Of a DNA stretch of 15,999 bases, positions 1 to 7,022 are shown in pieces; within the stretch, counting starts at the first letter, position 1, and the number at the start of each line of letters is the position of its first letter. A model generated the notes under the pieces. The model was not told the DNA's origin, ran no database searches, and was given only the letters and a program-made list of their open reading frames with translations. Source of the DNA: DASRDU01 sp035560235 (lineage in GTDB: Bacteria > Acidobacteriota > Blastocatellia > RBC074); assembly GCA_035560235.1 (NCBI GenBank), contig DATMAG010000078.1:1-15999 (forward strand), written 5' to 3'. The position numbers were made by a program, and so were the translations under genes.

Positions 1-72
1 TCTCCGTTGCGGAAAGGTTCGACTTATGCGGATTGTGCGACTTCAAGCCTGACAAAATCGGTGAACAGGATG

Positions 73-91
73 CCACGGCCTCGCGCCGTGG
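73..91. repeat. Hairpin in repeat unit 1
   Basis: A perfect 7-bp stem, CCACGGC (73-79) with GCCGTGG (85-91), closes a 5-nt loop. It is the core of the first internal unit of the end repeat and recurs unchanged in the right-hand copy. Confidence 0.75.
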
Positions 92-197
92 AGTGTCACG
101 TTGCCTGCTGCTGTCGCCGCTGGCGCTGGCCGATGCCACGCGCCTTGTCCCGTCGAGGCTCACGCTGGCCGCTCCTCAAGCCAGAAGCGTGAACCTT

Positions 198-214
198 CAC
201 GGGACAAGCCCGTG
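198..214. repeat. Hairpin in repeat unit 3
   Basis: CACGGG (198-203) pairs perfectly with CCCGTG (209-214) around an ACAAG loop. The loop and stem are shared with the unit 63 bp further on, which suggests a conserved structured module. Confidence 0.75.
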
Positions 215-259
215 GCATCCCGGAAAGGTGGGCGCTGGTGTAGCGACGAGCGTGAACCT

Positions 260-278
260 CCGCGGGACAAGCCCGTGG
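260..278. repeat. Hairpin in repeat unit 4
   Basis: CCGCGGG (260-266) faces CCCGTGG (272-278) around the same ACAAG loop as the unit at 198-214. One position is a G-U wobble if transcribed on the plus strand. The stem differs from the previous unit but still pairs, which is weak evidence that the structure is maintained. Confidence 0.7.
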
Positions 279-436
279 CCTCCTCTCAAAGCTTTCCGCA
301 ACGGAGGCACTCATCCCTGTTCTTCTTCAACTCAATGCCATGTGCGATGATTACCCGCGCAGTTTCCGGCCAGTTTTACAATACTGAAGCAACAACCCTG
401 AATCGGATGATCTCGAGAAAGGAGCGCGGCACTCTC

Positions 437-1624
437 ATGAAACCTGTTCTTCAGTTCAACCTCATGCTGCTGCTGATGCTGTGCAGCAGCCTGTCATTTG
501 CGCAGCAACAACGACTCGACCCTCAGAACCCGCCCGGCAGCGAAGCTCTGGCTGAACCATTCAAAGGTGTCACGACCAATGGCAAGGTCGTGCCGGGACT
601 CTTTTCCATTCGCTCGACAGGCGTTTCGACCGGGCCTGTGGTCAGGGCTGCCGAAGCGTTTCTGCGCGGGCTGACCGAAGAGCAGCGAAAGAAGACGCTC
701 TTTCCGGTTGACGACATTGAATGGCGCAAGTGGGACAATCGCCATTTCGCCGCGCGCCAGGGCGTCGGCTTCAACGAAATGAGTGAAGCGCAGCGCGAAC
801 TGGCCTTCAGTCTCTTTCGCGCCAGCCTGAGCGCGAAGGGTCTGAAGAAAACCCGCGACATCATGCGTCTGAACGGCACGCTGGCTGAGTTAACGAACAA
901 CTTCCGCGAATACGGCGAGTGGCTTTACTGGATCACGATTATGGGCGAGCCTTCGACTACCGAGCCGTGGGGCTGGCAGCTTGACGGGCATCACGTCATC
1001 ATCAACTACTTCGTGCTGGGCGATCAGGTGGTGATGACGCCGACCTTTATGGGATCGGAACCTGTGCGCGCGGAATCGGGAAAGTTCAAGGGCACGGTCG
1101 TGCTGCAGGAAGAACAGGACAAGGGCTTCGCGCTGATGCGGTCGCTTGACGCAGGCCAGCAGGCAAAGGCCAGGCTCGGCATCGAAAAGAACACCAATTA
1201 CAATTTATCGGAAGCCTACAAGGACAATCTGGTGCTTGATTACGCGGGCCTGCGCGCCAGCGAAATGAATCAGCAGCAGCGCAAACTGCTGCTCGATGTC
1301 ATTGCCGAATACGTCAATAACCTGCGCGACGGACACGCGCGCGTGAAGATGTCGGAAGTTGAAAAGCATCTCGACGAAACCTGGTTTGCGTGGATCGGCG
1401 GCGCGGAACCCGACAGCGTTTTCTATTACCGGATTCACAGCCCGGTTATTCTGATCGAGTTCGATCATCAGCGCCCGGTGGCGCTCGGACGTTCCGGCCC
1501 GACGCGGCAGCACATTCACACGGTCGTGCGCACGCCGAACGGCAACGATTACGGCAAAGACCTGCTGCGACAGCACCACCAGCAGCATCCGCACGGTCAG
1601 ACAAAGACCGCGACGAAAAAGTAA
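437..1624 (+). CDS. Secreted DUF3500 family protein
   Basis: The product is 395 residues. An N-terminal signal peptide has a hydrophobic core at about residues 8-20 and a likely cleavage after SFA (20-22). The rest matches the DUF3500 family by recognisable landmarks: LTEEQRKKTLFP (79-90), EWRKW (95-99), GWQLDGHH (179-186), TPTFMG (201-206) and the C-terminal IHTVVRTPNGNDYGKDLLRQH block at about 360-380. The family has no established biochemical function; its conserved histidines and acidic residues hint at metal binding, which is inference. The ATG at 437 is chosen because the signal peptide begins there and AAAGGAG lies at 418-424; an in-frame ATG at 407 would add ten residues ahead of the signal. 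The long open frame running upstream from 101 crosses the end repeat and is not coding. The gene stands alone, read away from the repeat, and its end is followed by a hairpin repeat. Confidence 0.88.
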   Translation: MKPVLQFNLMLLLMLCSSLSFAQQQRLDPQNPPGSEALAEPFKGVTTNGKVVPGLFSIRSTGVSTGPVVRAAEAFLRGLTEEQRKKTLFPVDDIEWRKWDNRHFAARQGVGFNEMSEAQRELAFSLFRASLSAKGLKKTRDIMRLNGTLAELTNNFREYGEWLYWITIMGEPSTTEPWGWQLDGHHVIINYFVLGDQVVMTPTFMGSEPVRAESGKFKGTVVLQEEQDKGFALMRSLDAGQQAKARLGIEKNTNYNLSEAYKDNLVLDYAGLRASEMNQQQRKLLLDVIAEYVNNLRDGHARVKMSEVEKHLDETWFAWIGGAEPDSVFYYRIHSPVILIEFDHQRPVALGRSGPTRQHIHTVVRTPNGNDYGKDLLRQHHQQHPHGQTKTATKK

Positions 1625-1637
1625 TCCGGCAAAGCGA

Positions 1638-1795
1638 TTTCACCACGAAGGGCACGAAGGACACGAAGACAGAAGAGGAGAAAAGGTGAAGAGGCGAAGA
1701 GGCGACAAAGAGGATCTGGACTGCGGCGCATCACCTTTTCCCATCTTCTCCTCTCCGTTCTTCCCTTCGTGATCTTCGTGTTCTTCGCGGTGAAA
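1638..1795. repeat. CACGAAGG-type hairpin repeat
   Basis: A long imperfect inverted repeat fills the gap between the DUF3500 and sialidase-like genes. The left arm (1638-1688) begins TTTCACCACGAAGG and repeats CACGAAGG-like words with a 9-nt period at 1643, 1652 and 1661, then turns purine-rich. The right arm (1732-1795) carries the reverse complement, including CTTCGTGATCTTCGTG and CGCGGTGAAA. The arms differ by small insertions. The plus strand of the left arm is almost all purine, the right arm almost all pyrimidine. It may act as a transcript-end structure, but there is no simple terminator shape. A related design with a different core word is at 14425-14500. Confidence 0.8.
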
Positions 1796-1815
1796 GAAAA
1801 TAACCCTGAAAGACG

Positions 1816-3087
1816 ATGATCAAAACATTACTGCTCACGGCCTGCTGCCTGCTTCTTTTGCTCACGGTTCCGGCGCGTTCTGACAAGGCGACTGACAAGC
1901 CTTTTCACGAAGCTGAACTGATCTTTCCGCTCGAACACTGGCACAACCACGCTTCGTGCATTGTCGAAGCGCCGAACGGCGATCTGCTGGTCTGCTGGTT
2001 TCACGGCTCCGGCGAACGCACGGCGGATGATGTCAAAGTCGAAGGCGCACGCCTGAAGAAAGGCGCGCGCGCGTGGAGTGCACGCTTCACGATGGCTGAT
2101 ACGCCGGGCTATCCCGATACGAACTGCACGATGTTCATTGATCCGCAGAATCGCCTGTGGCTGCTGTGGCCGACGATTCTGGCCAATCAGTGGGAATCGG
2201 CGCTGATGAAATACAAAATCTCATCGCGCTGGACGGGTGACGGCACGCCGCAATGGGACGCGCAGGAAGTGCTGCACGTCACGCCCGGACAGGAGTTCAT
2301 TGACGCGACGAACAAAGTGATGGACGAATGGCAGCGGCTCAATCCCGAATCGCCCGAAGCGCCGAAGGAATCGCTCAACGCCTACATCGCCCGCGTGCGC
2401 AAAATGGCGGCGGACAAACTCTCGCGCCGCCTGGGCTGGATGACGCGGGTGCATCCGTTTGTGCTCGATGGCAAACGGCTGATCGTGCCTTTGTACTCTG
2501 ACGGCTTTTCGTTTTCGCTGATGGCGATCACTGATGACTGGGGCGCGACGTGGCACACGAGCACGCCGATCATCGGCGGCGGCAACATTCAGCCGAGCAT
2601 CGTCAGAAAGAAGGACGGAACGCTTTACACGCTGATGCGCGACAACGGCCCCGCGCCGAAGCGGCTGCATCAAAGCGAATCGCGCGACAACGGCGAAACG
2701 TGGAGTCCGGTGACTGACAGCGTGCTGCCCAATCCCGGCTCAGGCGCAGAGGTGATCGCGCTGCGCAACGGCCACTGGGCGCTGATTTACAACGACTCTG
2801 AACGCGACCGCAGCACGCTGGCCGTTTCGATTTCCGATGACGAAGGCAGAACGTGGAAGTGGACGCGCCATCTTGAATTCGACCCGCCCGGCCCCGACGC
2901 AGGCCGTTATCATTACCCGTCAATCATTCAGGCCCGCGACGGTTCACTGCACGCGAGTTACAGCTACCACCTCAGCGAACGCACAGCCACACGCGACGCC
3001 GCAGGCAAACCGCGCGCGAAGGCCATCAAACACGCGCACTTCAACGAAGCGTGGGTGATGGCTGGCGATCAGCCGGGAGTAAAGTAA
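1816..3087 (+). CDS. Secreted BNR/Asp-box propeller protein (sialidase-like)
   Basis: The product is 423 residues with a signal peptide (hydrophobic residues 3-18, cleavage probably around 20-22). The LTAC at 7-10 resembles a lipobox but sits too early to be convincing. Three Asp-box repeats are clear: TDDWGATW (239-246), SRDNGETW (289-296) and SDDEGRTW (340-347). These mark the six-bladed propeller of sialidase-fold (BNR) proteins. A helical, charged insert lies at about 160-210. The N-terminal blade reads HNHASCIVEAPNGDLL (43-58), where true sialidases carry an F/YRIP motif with the first substrate-binding arginine. So the fold is well supported but sialic acid as substrate is not; a different glycan, or a lyase activity, is possible. 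It is probably periplasmic or extracellular. The ribosome binding site is weak (AAAGA at 1810-1814). The gene is not tightly linked to its neighbours. Confidence 0.85.
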   Translation: MIKTLLLTACCLLLLLTVPARSDKATDKPFHEAELIFPLEHWHNHASCIVEAPNGDLLVCWFHGSGERTADDVKVEGARLKKGARAWSARFTMADTPGYPDTNCTMFIDPQNRLWLLWPTILANQWESALMKYKISSRWTGDGTPQWDAQEVLHVTPGQEFIDATNKVMDEWQRLNPESPEAPKESLNAYIARVRKMAADKLSRRLGWMTRVHPFVLDGKRLIVPLYSDGFSFSLMAITDDWGATWHTSTPIIGGGNIQPSIVRKKDGTLYTLMRDNGPAPKRLHQSESRDNGETWSPVTDSVLPNPGSGAEVIALRNGHWALIYNDSERDRSTLAVSISDDEGRTWKWTRHLEFDPPGPDAGRYHYPSIIQARDGSLHASYSYHLSERTATRDAAGKPRAKAIKHAHFNEAWVMAGDQPGVK

Positions 3088-3182
3088 CCGCTGCCCGGAT
3101 GATTCAGCCGCTTGCCTTCGCCCGGGCGGTCACGCACAATCGAAGTGCTTCGATACATTGCTGACGGAGGCAGTAAATAACA

Positions 3183-3494
3183 ATGGCAGCCGTAACGACA
3201 ACGCTGATTGAACTCGACGCGGATGGGGTAGCGTGGGTGGCTGGAACCGGCACCAAAGTAATTGAGGTGGCGCTCGACAAACTCGCACATGGCTCCAGCC
3301 CGGAAGAGATGCACTTTCAGTACCCGCATCTCTCGCTGGCCCGGATTCACGCTGCACTGGCTTATTACTATGAACACCAGTCCACCCTGGACGCCGAAAT
3401 CCAGCGGCGCTGGCTGGAAGTGAATGAACTGGCCGCACGCGAGGCGAACTCGCCTCTTCAGCAACGGCTGCGCCAGTTGAAGAGCCAGCGATGA
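3183..3494 (+). CDS. DUF433 protein, putative antitoxin
   Basis: The product is 103 residues. The central stretch GSSPEEMHFQYPHLSLARIH (37-56), followed by AALAYYYEH, is typical of DUF433 proteins, which carry a winged-helix-like fold and often act as the antitoxin partner of PIN-like toxins. The C-terminal third (about 68-103) is charged and helical, suitable for binding the partner. GGAGG at 3166-3170 precedes the ATG by 12 nt. The stop overlaps the start of the next gene (ATGA at 3491-3494), so the two are almost certainly co-translated. The antitoxin-first order fits autoregulated type II modules. Family assignment is good; antitoxin function is inferred from the pairing. Confidence 0.82.
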   Translation: MAAVTTTLIELDADGVAWVAGTGTKVIEVALDKLAHGSSPEEMHFQYPHLSLARIHAALAYYYEHQSTLDAEIQRRWLEVNELAAREANSPLQQRLRQLKSQR

Positions 3495-3838
3495 GTATCC
3501 GAATTTACATGGATGTTCACGTTCGCCGCGCAGTGACTGAAGGGTTAAGGCTGCGTGGTGTTGATGTCCTCACCGCACAGGAAGATGGGGCCGCAGAGCT
3601 TCCCGATCCGGAACTGCTCGACCGTGCGACGGAACTGGGCCGGGTTCTCTTCACACAGGATGATGATCTGCTGCGCGAAGCAAGGCGACGGCAGCAGGCC
3701 GGTGAATTCTTTGCCGGAGTAATTTATGCCCACCAGCTCAATATCACCATCGGCCAGTGCATCGCCGATCTCGAATTGATTGCAAAGGCCTGTGCCCTGT
3801 CAGAGTGCGCCGGGGTCACTCTCTACCTGCCGCTGTAA
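3491..3838 (+). CDS. DUF5615 PIN-like protein, putative toxin
   Basis: The product is 115 residues. It fits the DUF5615 (Mut7-C-like, PIN-fold) family: a first strand ending in an acidic residue, IYMDVHV (5-11, D8), a GVDVLTAQEDG strand-turn (23-33), and a second acidic cluster FTQDDDLL (54-61, D57-D59) where PIN domains place metal-binding aspartates. PIN-fold toxins are metal-dependent ribonucleases; activity here is inferred from the fold. It starts inside the stop of the DUF433 gene (4-nt overlap), the standard layout of the DUF433/DUF5615 pair. It is full length for the family with no frameshift. Downstream lies a short gap before the convergent murQ. Confidence 0.82.
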   Translation: MSIRIYMDVHVRRAVTEGLRLRGVDVLTAQEDGAAELPDPELLDRATELGRVLFTQDDDLLREARRRQQAGEFFAGVIYAHQLNITIGQCIADLELIAKACALSECAGVTLYLPL

Positions 3839-3952
3839 TCGCTCCCTGCCGAAAGCAGGCCCTAAGAAGTGACAGATCGTCAGCGCGCAGCGTAACTGAA
3901 AAATGCTGACACAACAGACTGCCCTGATAAAATCAGGCTGCATCACACTTGC

Positions 3953-4843
3953 TCAGCTTTTCAAGGCAGTGACTGCCCGCGTGACTGATGAGCCGACATT
4001 CTTCAACGCAGCCTCGGCCTCTTCACGACTGACGCTGGCGTGTTTCATCACGAGCGCGACGGGCAGTTGCCATCCGGCGGCTTCGAGGGTGGCGCGGGCG
4101 GTGGCGCCGTCAATGCCGCATTCGTCCATCAGGATGCCGACGGCGCGTTCGCGCAGCTTGACGTTCCGGGTCTGCACGTTGGCCATCCGGTTGCCCTTCA
4201 CGTAACCGAGCCGCACCATCGTCATGGTCGAGAGCATATTCAGCACGAGCTTTTGCGCGGTGCCTGATTTCAGGCGCGTCGAACCGGCAATGACTTCGGG
4301 GCCGACGATGGGTTCAATCGGGATTTCAACCGTGCGGGCGAGTTCAGTGTCGGCGTTGCAGGTGATGCAGATGGTGAGCGCGCCGATGCGGCGGGCGTAT
4401 TCGACTGCGCCGATGGTGTAAGGCGTGCGACCGCTGGCGGCAATGCCGACGACGGCATCGGCTGCGGTCACGCCGCGGGCCTGCAAATCCGCGGCTCCGG
4501 CGGCGCGGTCGTCTTCAGAGGCTTCGACGGCTTTGTAGCAGGCTTCGTAACCTCCGGCGATGACGGCCTGCACGAGGTCGGGCGAAACGCCGAAGGTGGG
4601 CGGGCATTCCGAAGCGTCAAGCACGCCGAGCCGCCCGCTCGTGCCCGTGCCGACATAAAACAGACGGCCTCCGCGTTCGAGCCTGGCGACGATGCCGTCA
4701 ACAGCCTGCGCGACGGCGGGCAGCACGCGCTCGACGGCGGCGGCTGTGGTCTGGTCTTCGGCATTGATGATTCGCAAGGCTTCAAGGGTGGGAAGCTGAT
4801 CAATCTCTGTGGTGTGCGGATTGGGTTGTTCGGTCGTGAGCAT
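3953..4843 (-). CDS. murQ: N-acetylmuramic acid 6-phosphate etherase
   Basis: MurQ cleaves the lactyl ether of MurNAc-6-phosphate, giving GlcNAc-6-phosphate and D-lactate in cytoplasmic peptidoglycan sugar recycling. The 296 residues span the normal family length. Landmarks are VGTGTSGRLGVLDASECPP (64-82), with E79 matching the catalytic Glu83 of E. coli MurQ, E110 matching its Glu114, GIAASGRTPY in the SIS domain, and the signature GPEVIAGSTRLKSGTAQK. The N-terminal TEQPNP replaces the commoner TE-x-RNP. The ATG at 4843 fits the family start; no strong Shine-Dalgarno is visible, so it may depend on the kinase gene 73 bp upstream in the same direction. No MurP-type PTS gene is seen nearby, so MurNAc probably arrives unphosphorylated. 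Confidence 0.95.
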   Translation of the reverse strand: MLTTEQPNPHTTEIDQLPTLEALRIINAEDQTTAAAVERVLPAVAQAVDGIVARLERGGRLFYVGTGTSGRLGVLDASECPPTFGVSPDLVQAVIAGGYEACYKAVEASEDDRAAGAADLQARGVTAADAVVGIAASGRTPYTIGAVEYARRIGALTICITCNADTELARTVEIPIEPIVGPEVIAGSTRLKSGTAQKLVLNMLSTMTMVRLGYVKGNRMANVQTRNVKLRERAVGILMDECGIDGATARATLEAAGWQLPVALVMKHASVSREEAEAALKNVGSSVTRAVTALKS

Positions 4844-4916
4844 AAAGCGGGCAGATCATTTTTGCAGGCCGCAGCGACAGGCCGGCGAGTGAAGCCTTCA
4901 CTGCCTCGGTTCCGTT

Positions 4917-5918
4917 TCAGCCGACCTGCACTTCCTGTGCGGCGAAAGCATTCATCGCTATTTTCACCGCGCCGATGACGGGCGGATAAAGCGGCGGAGT
5001 GACGACGGCGAGCGGCGCGATTTCAGCGATGGCCTGACGCAAGGGAGCGACGACCCATTCGCCCGATTCAAAGACGCCGCCGACACAGGCGACGCGAAAG
5101 CTGTCGCTTTGCATGCGCAACTGCGTGATGACGGCGACGGCGGCACGAGCCAGTTCATCAGCAGCCTCTCTGAGAATCTCCTGCGCCATCCTGCTGCCTG
5201 CTTCGGCAGCCTGCACGACGACGCGTGAAAGCTGTGCGACCTCGCGCATGGCCTGGATGTTGGTGTTGTAAATCACGCCGGGCAGCTCGGCGGGCGATTT
5301 GATTCTGAAATGCTTCAGCACCGCGTCAGTCAGTCGCGTGCGGCGACCGCGCCCGTCGTAAGCTTCCATCACGACTTCGAGCGCGCGTTTGCCGATGTAA
5401 GTGCCGCTGCCTTCATCGCCCATCACCGGCCCCCAGCCACCGGCGCGCGCAAATTCGCCCTGGCTGTTGATGCCGCAGGCAATCGAACCGGTTCCGGCAA
5501 TAATCACGACGCCGGGGCGGTTGTCAGTCGCTCCGGCCAGGGCAATGCGGGCATCGGTTTCAAGCAGGATTTCGCTGATCGGCAGCGCGGCTTTCAGCGC
5601 GTCGAGCATCGTGCGGTGATGATCGGGATGTGAAACTCCGGCGAGGCCGAAGCAGGCGGCAGTGATCTGCTGCGGGGTAATTCCGGCCCTGTGGCACGCT
5701 TCGTGAACGGCTTTGACAATGGCGCTGACGGCTGATTCGAGTCCGACGCGGTGATAATTGGCAGCTTCAGCATAGCCCTGGCCGCGTTTGTGGCCGTTTT
5801 CATCAACGATGACGGCCCGCGTATTCGTACCGCCGCCGTCCACGCCCAGCCAGAACTGTTGATCGTGTCTTCCCACGTCCTCCCCGGTCAGGGGGACATC
5901 ACAAGTGAGGACAGTCAT
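4917..5918 (-). CDS. BadF/BadG/BcrA-family GlcNAc/MurNAc kinase
   Basis: The product is 333 residues of the ASKHA ATPase superfamily. Visible motifs are the phosphate-1 loop DGGGTNTR (27-34), LETDARIAL (119-127) with D122 as candidate catalytic base, phosphate-2 AGTGSIACG (141-149) and GDEGSG (167-172). This family includes GlcNAc kinases and Clostridium acetobutylicum MurK, which phosphorylates both MurNAc and GlcNAc. Lying 73 bp upstream of murQ in the same direction, it most likely supplies MurNAc-6-P to MurQ. The true start is the ATG at 5918: a GGAG sits six bases before it, and the family N-terminus (FWLGVDGGGT) follows. An upstream in-frame start would add 19 residues without support. 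The exact sugar cannot be read from sequence. The start faces the LysR gene across 216 bp. Confidence 0.88.
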   Translation of the reverse strand: MTVLTCDVPLTGEDVGRHDQQFWLGVDGGGTNTRAVIVDENGHKRGQGYAEAANYHRVGLESAVSAIVKAVHEACHRAGITPQQITAACFGLAGVSHPDHHRTMLDALKAALPISEILLETDARIALAGATDNRPGVVIIAGTGSIACGINSQGEFARAGGWGPVMGDEGSGTYIGKRALEVVMEAYDGRGRRTRLTDAVLKHFRIKSPAELPGVIYNTNIQAMREVAQLSRVVVQAAEAGSRMAQEILREAADELARAAVAVITQLRMQSDSFRVACVGGVFESGEWVVAPLRQAIAEIAPLAVVTPPLYPPVIGAVKIAMNAFAAQEVQVG

Positions 5919-5936
5919 AATTACTCCTTGCTTGTT

Positions 5937-5968
5937 CCGCTCGCTGGCGGCTTCGGTCTTTGCCGAAG
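5937..5968 (-). promoter_or_regulatory. Twin leader hairpins upstream of kinase gene
   Basis: Two small inverted repeats abut in the presumed leader of the kinase-murQ transcript. CCGC (5937-5940) pairs with GCGG (5947-5950) around 6 nt, and CTTCGG (5951-5956) pairs with CCGAAG (5963-5968) around 6 nt. They end 18 nt before the start codon, just outside the GGAG ribosome site. They could affect translation or be chance GC-rich structure. Confidence 0.35.
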
Positions 5969-6068
5969 GGGACAAAGCATCCGGGATTCGGTTCTCTGGC
6001 GTTTAGCTTGACCGGTTGTCAGACAAATCATACGCTCACTCTGACGATAAATGAAACCAAAAGTTCTG

Positions 6069-6095
6069 ATGATAATCACAACAATTATTTATCAT
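6069..6095. promoter_or_regulatory. A/T-rich dyad between kinase and LysR genes
   Basis: ATGATAA (6069-6075) is mirrored by TTATCAT (6089-6095), and a nested ATAAT (6072-6076)/ATTAT (6084-6088) dyad has a 7-nt spacer, the arm spacing common in LysR boxes. It lies 40-66 bp before the LysR start in an unusually A/T-rich patch of this GC-rich DNA. It is a candidate LysR operator serving both divergent promoters. It does not fit T-N11-A exactly at the centre, and no promoter hexamers can be called with confidence. Confidence 0.45.
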
Positions 6096-6134
6096 TCCCG
6101 TCATCATCGAACCGTGAAGTTTTACTGAACGGAC

Positions 6135-7022
6135 ATGGAATTCAGGCAACTGAGAACCTTTCAGGCGATTGCCGAAACGCGCAGCTTCACGCGCGCCGCC
6201 CGGCAGGTGCATCTGACGCAGGCGGCGGTCAGCGCACAGATCAAGGCGCTGGAATCTGAAATCGGGACGCCGCTCTTTTCGCGCGTCAACAAGAAAGTCT
6301 TTCTGACCGAGGCGGGCGAGCTGCTGCTGGGGCGGGCGCAGAAGCTGCTGCGGCTGCACGATGAGACGGTCTTTGCGCTGACCGAAATCGCGCAGGCCGA
6401 ACGCGGGCGGCTGCGGCTTGGAACGGCTTCGACGATGGCGAGCATTTATCCGCTGCCCAGGATTCTGGCTGAACTCAAACGCCTGCACCCGAAGGCGCAG
6501 GTCACTGTCTTTCGCAGCACGAGCGCTGAGATTGCCGAACGCATTCTGAGCAGCGAACTCGATTTCGGGCTGGTCTCGCTGCCGGTCGAAGCGCCCGACC
6601 TCAGGGCTGAAAGACTGCGCCGCGATCTGCTCGTGGCCATCGTCCCGCCCGCTCACCCGCTGGCCCGTCATCAGACGGTGACGGCTGAAGAACTGTCGCA
6701 CGAATCGCTGATTCTGGGCGAAGAGGGCGGCAACACGCGGCGAATGATTGACCTGTTTTTCGACAAGGCCGGCTGCAAACCCGAAGTCACGATGGAACTC
6801 GGCAGCATGACGGCCATCAAACGGATGGTCGAACACGGTCTCGGCGTCAGCATCGTGCCGCGTTCATCGGTCGAAGATGAAGTCACCGTCGGTGAACTGC
6901 ACGCGCTGAAGGTGAAGGATCTGGAGGTTTACTGGGAACTCGGTCTGGTTTCGCTCAAGACCGATCACCTCTCGCCCGTGCAGCAGACCTTCCGGCAGTT
7001 GTGCCGACAGTACTTCGACTGA
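6135..7022 (+). CDS. LysR-family transcriptional regulator
   Basis: The product is 295 residues, normal for the family. The winged helix-turn-helix covers about residues 1-60: EFRQLRTFQAIAETRSFTRA, then a recognition helix in LTQAAVSAQIKALE and the wing LTEAGELLL. The effector-binding domain runs from about 88 to 290. The domain resembles the CysB/CbbR general type; the inducer cannot be predicted. It is divergent from the kinase-murQ pair, the classic LysR arrangement in which the regulator controls its divergent neighbour. The Gfo/Idh gene 180 bp downstream on the same strand is a second possible target. The ATG at 6135 is the family start, although the ribosome binding site is weak. Confidence 0.92.
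   Translation: MEFRQLRTFQAIAETRSFTRAARQVHLTQAAVSAQIKALESEIGTPLFSRVNKKVFLTEAGELLLGRAQKLLRLHDETVFALTEIAQAERGRLRLGTASTMASIYPLPRILAELKRLHPKAQVTVFRSTSAEIAERILSSELDFGLVSLPVEAPDLRAERLRRDLLVAIVPPAHPLARHQTVTAEELSHESLILGEEGGNTRRMIDLFFDKAGCKPEVTMELGSMTAIKRMVEHGLGVSIVPRSSVEDEVTVGELHALKVKDLEVYWELGLVSLKTDHLSPVQQTFRQLCRQYFD

Larger units (their letters stand above)
1..307. repeat. Palindromic intergenic repeat element, copy 1
   Basis: This is a non-coding element bounded by a perfect 15-bp terminal inverted repeat: CTCCGTTGCGGAAAG at 2-16 and its reverse complement at 292-306. Inside are four related units of about 32-34 bp, at 69-100, 133-166, 187-220 and 250-283. The last two are direct copies 63 bp apart; the first two are in the opposite orientation, 64 bp apart. 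Three units form short GC-rich hairpins. The same sequence recurs from 15718 with two substitutions in 282 compared bases (positions 68 and 142 here). Open frames crossing it look like by-products of GC-rich repeated DNA. The structure resembles a MITE or a compound REP/BIME-type element. No transposase is present and target-site duplications cannot be judged, because the left flank is outside the window. The repeat is certain; its class is inference. Confidence 0.85.

Noticed and set aside
377..382. TACAAT as a -10 box for the DUF3500 gene
   Set aside because: No -35-like hexamer lies at acceptable spacing (TTACCC is 20 nt away), so a promoter call is not justified.
101..436. Long in-frame N-terminal extension of the DUF3500 gene and other frames over the end repeat
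   Set aside because: They translate palindromic repeat sequence; the signal peptide and ribosome site place the real start at 437. The same frames recur in the right-hand copy without an attached gene.
3923..3937. CCTGAT/ATCAGG hairpin between DUF5615 and murQ
   Set aside because: The stem is only six pairs and neither strand has a T-run directly after it, so a terminator is not supported.
6036..6836. 266-residue frame antisense to the LysR gene
   Set aside because: It lies opposite a clear full-length LysR gene, has no recognisable domain, and GC-rich codon use readily creates such frames.
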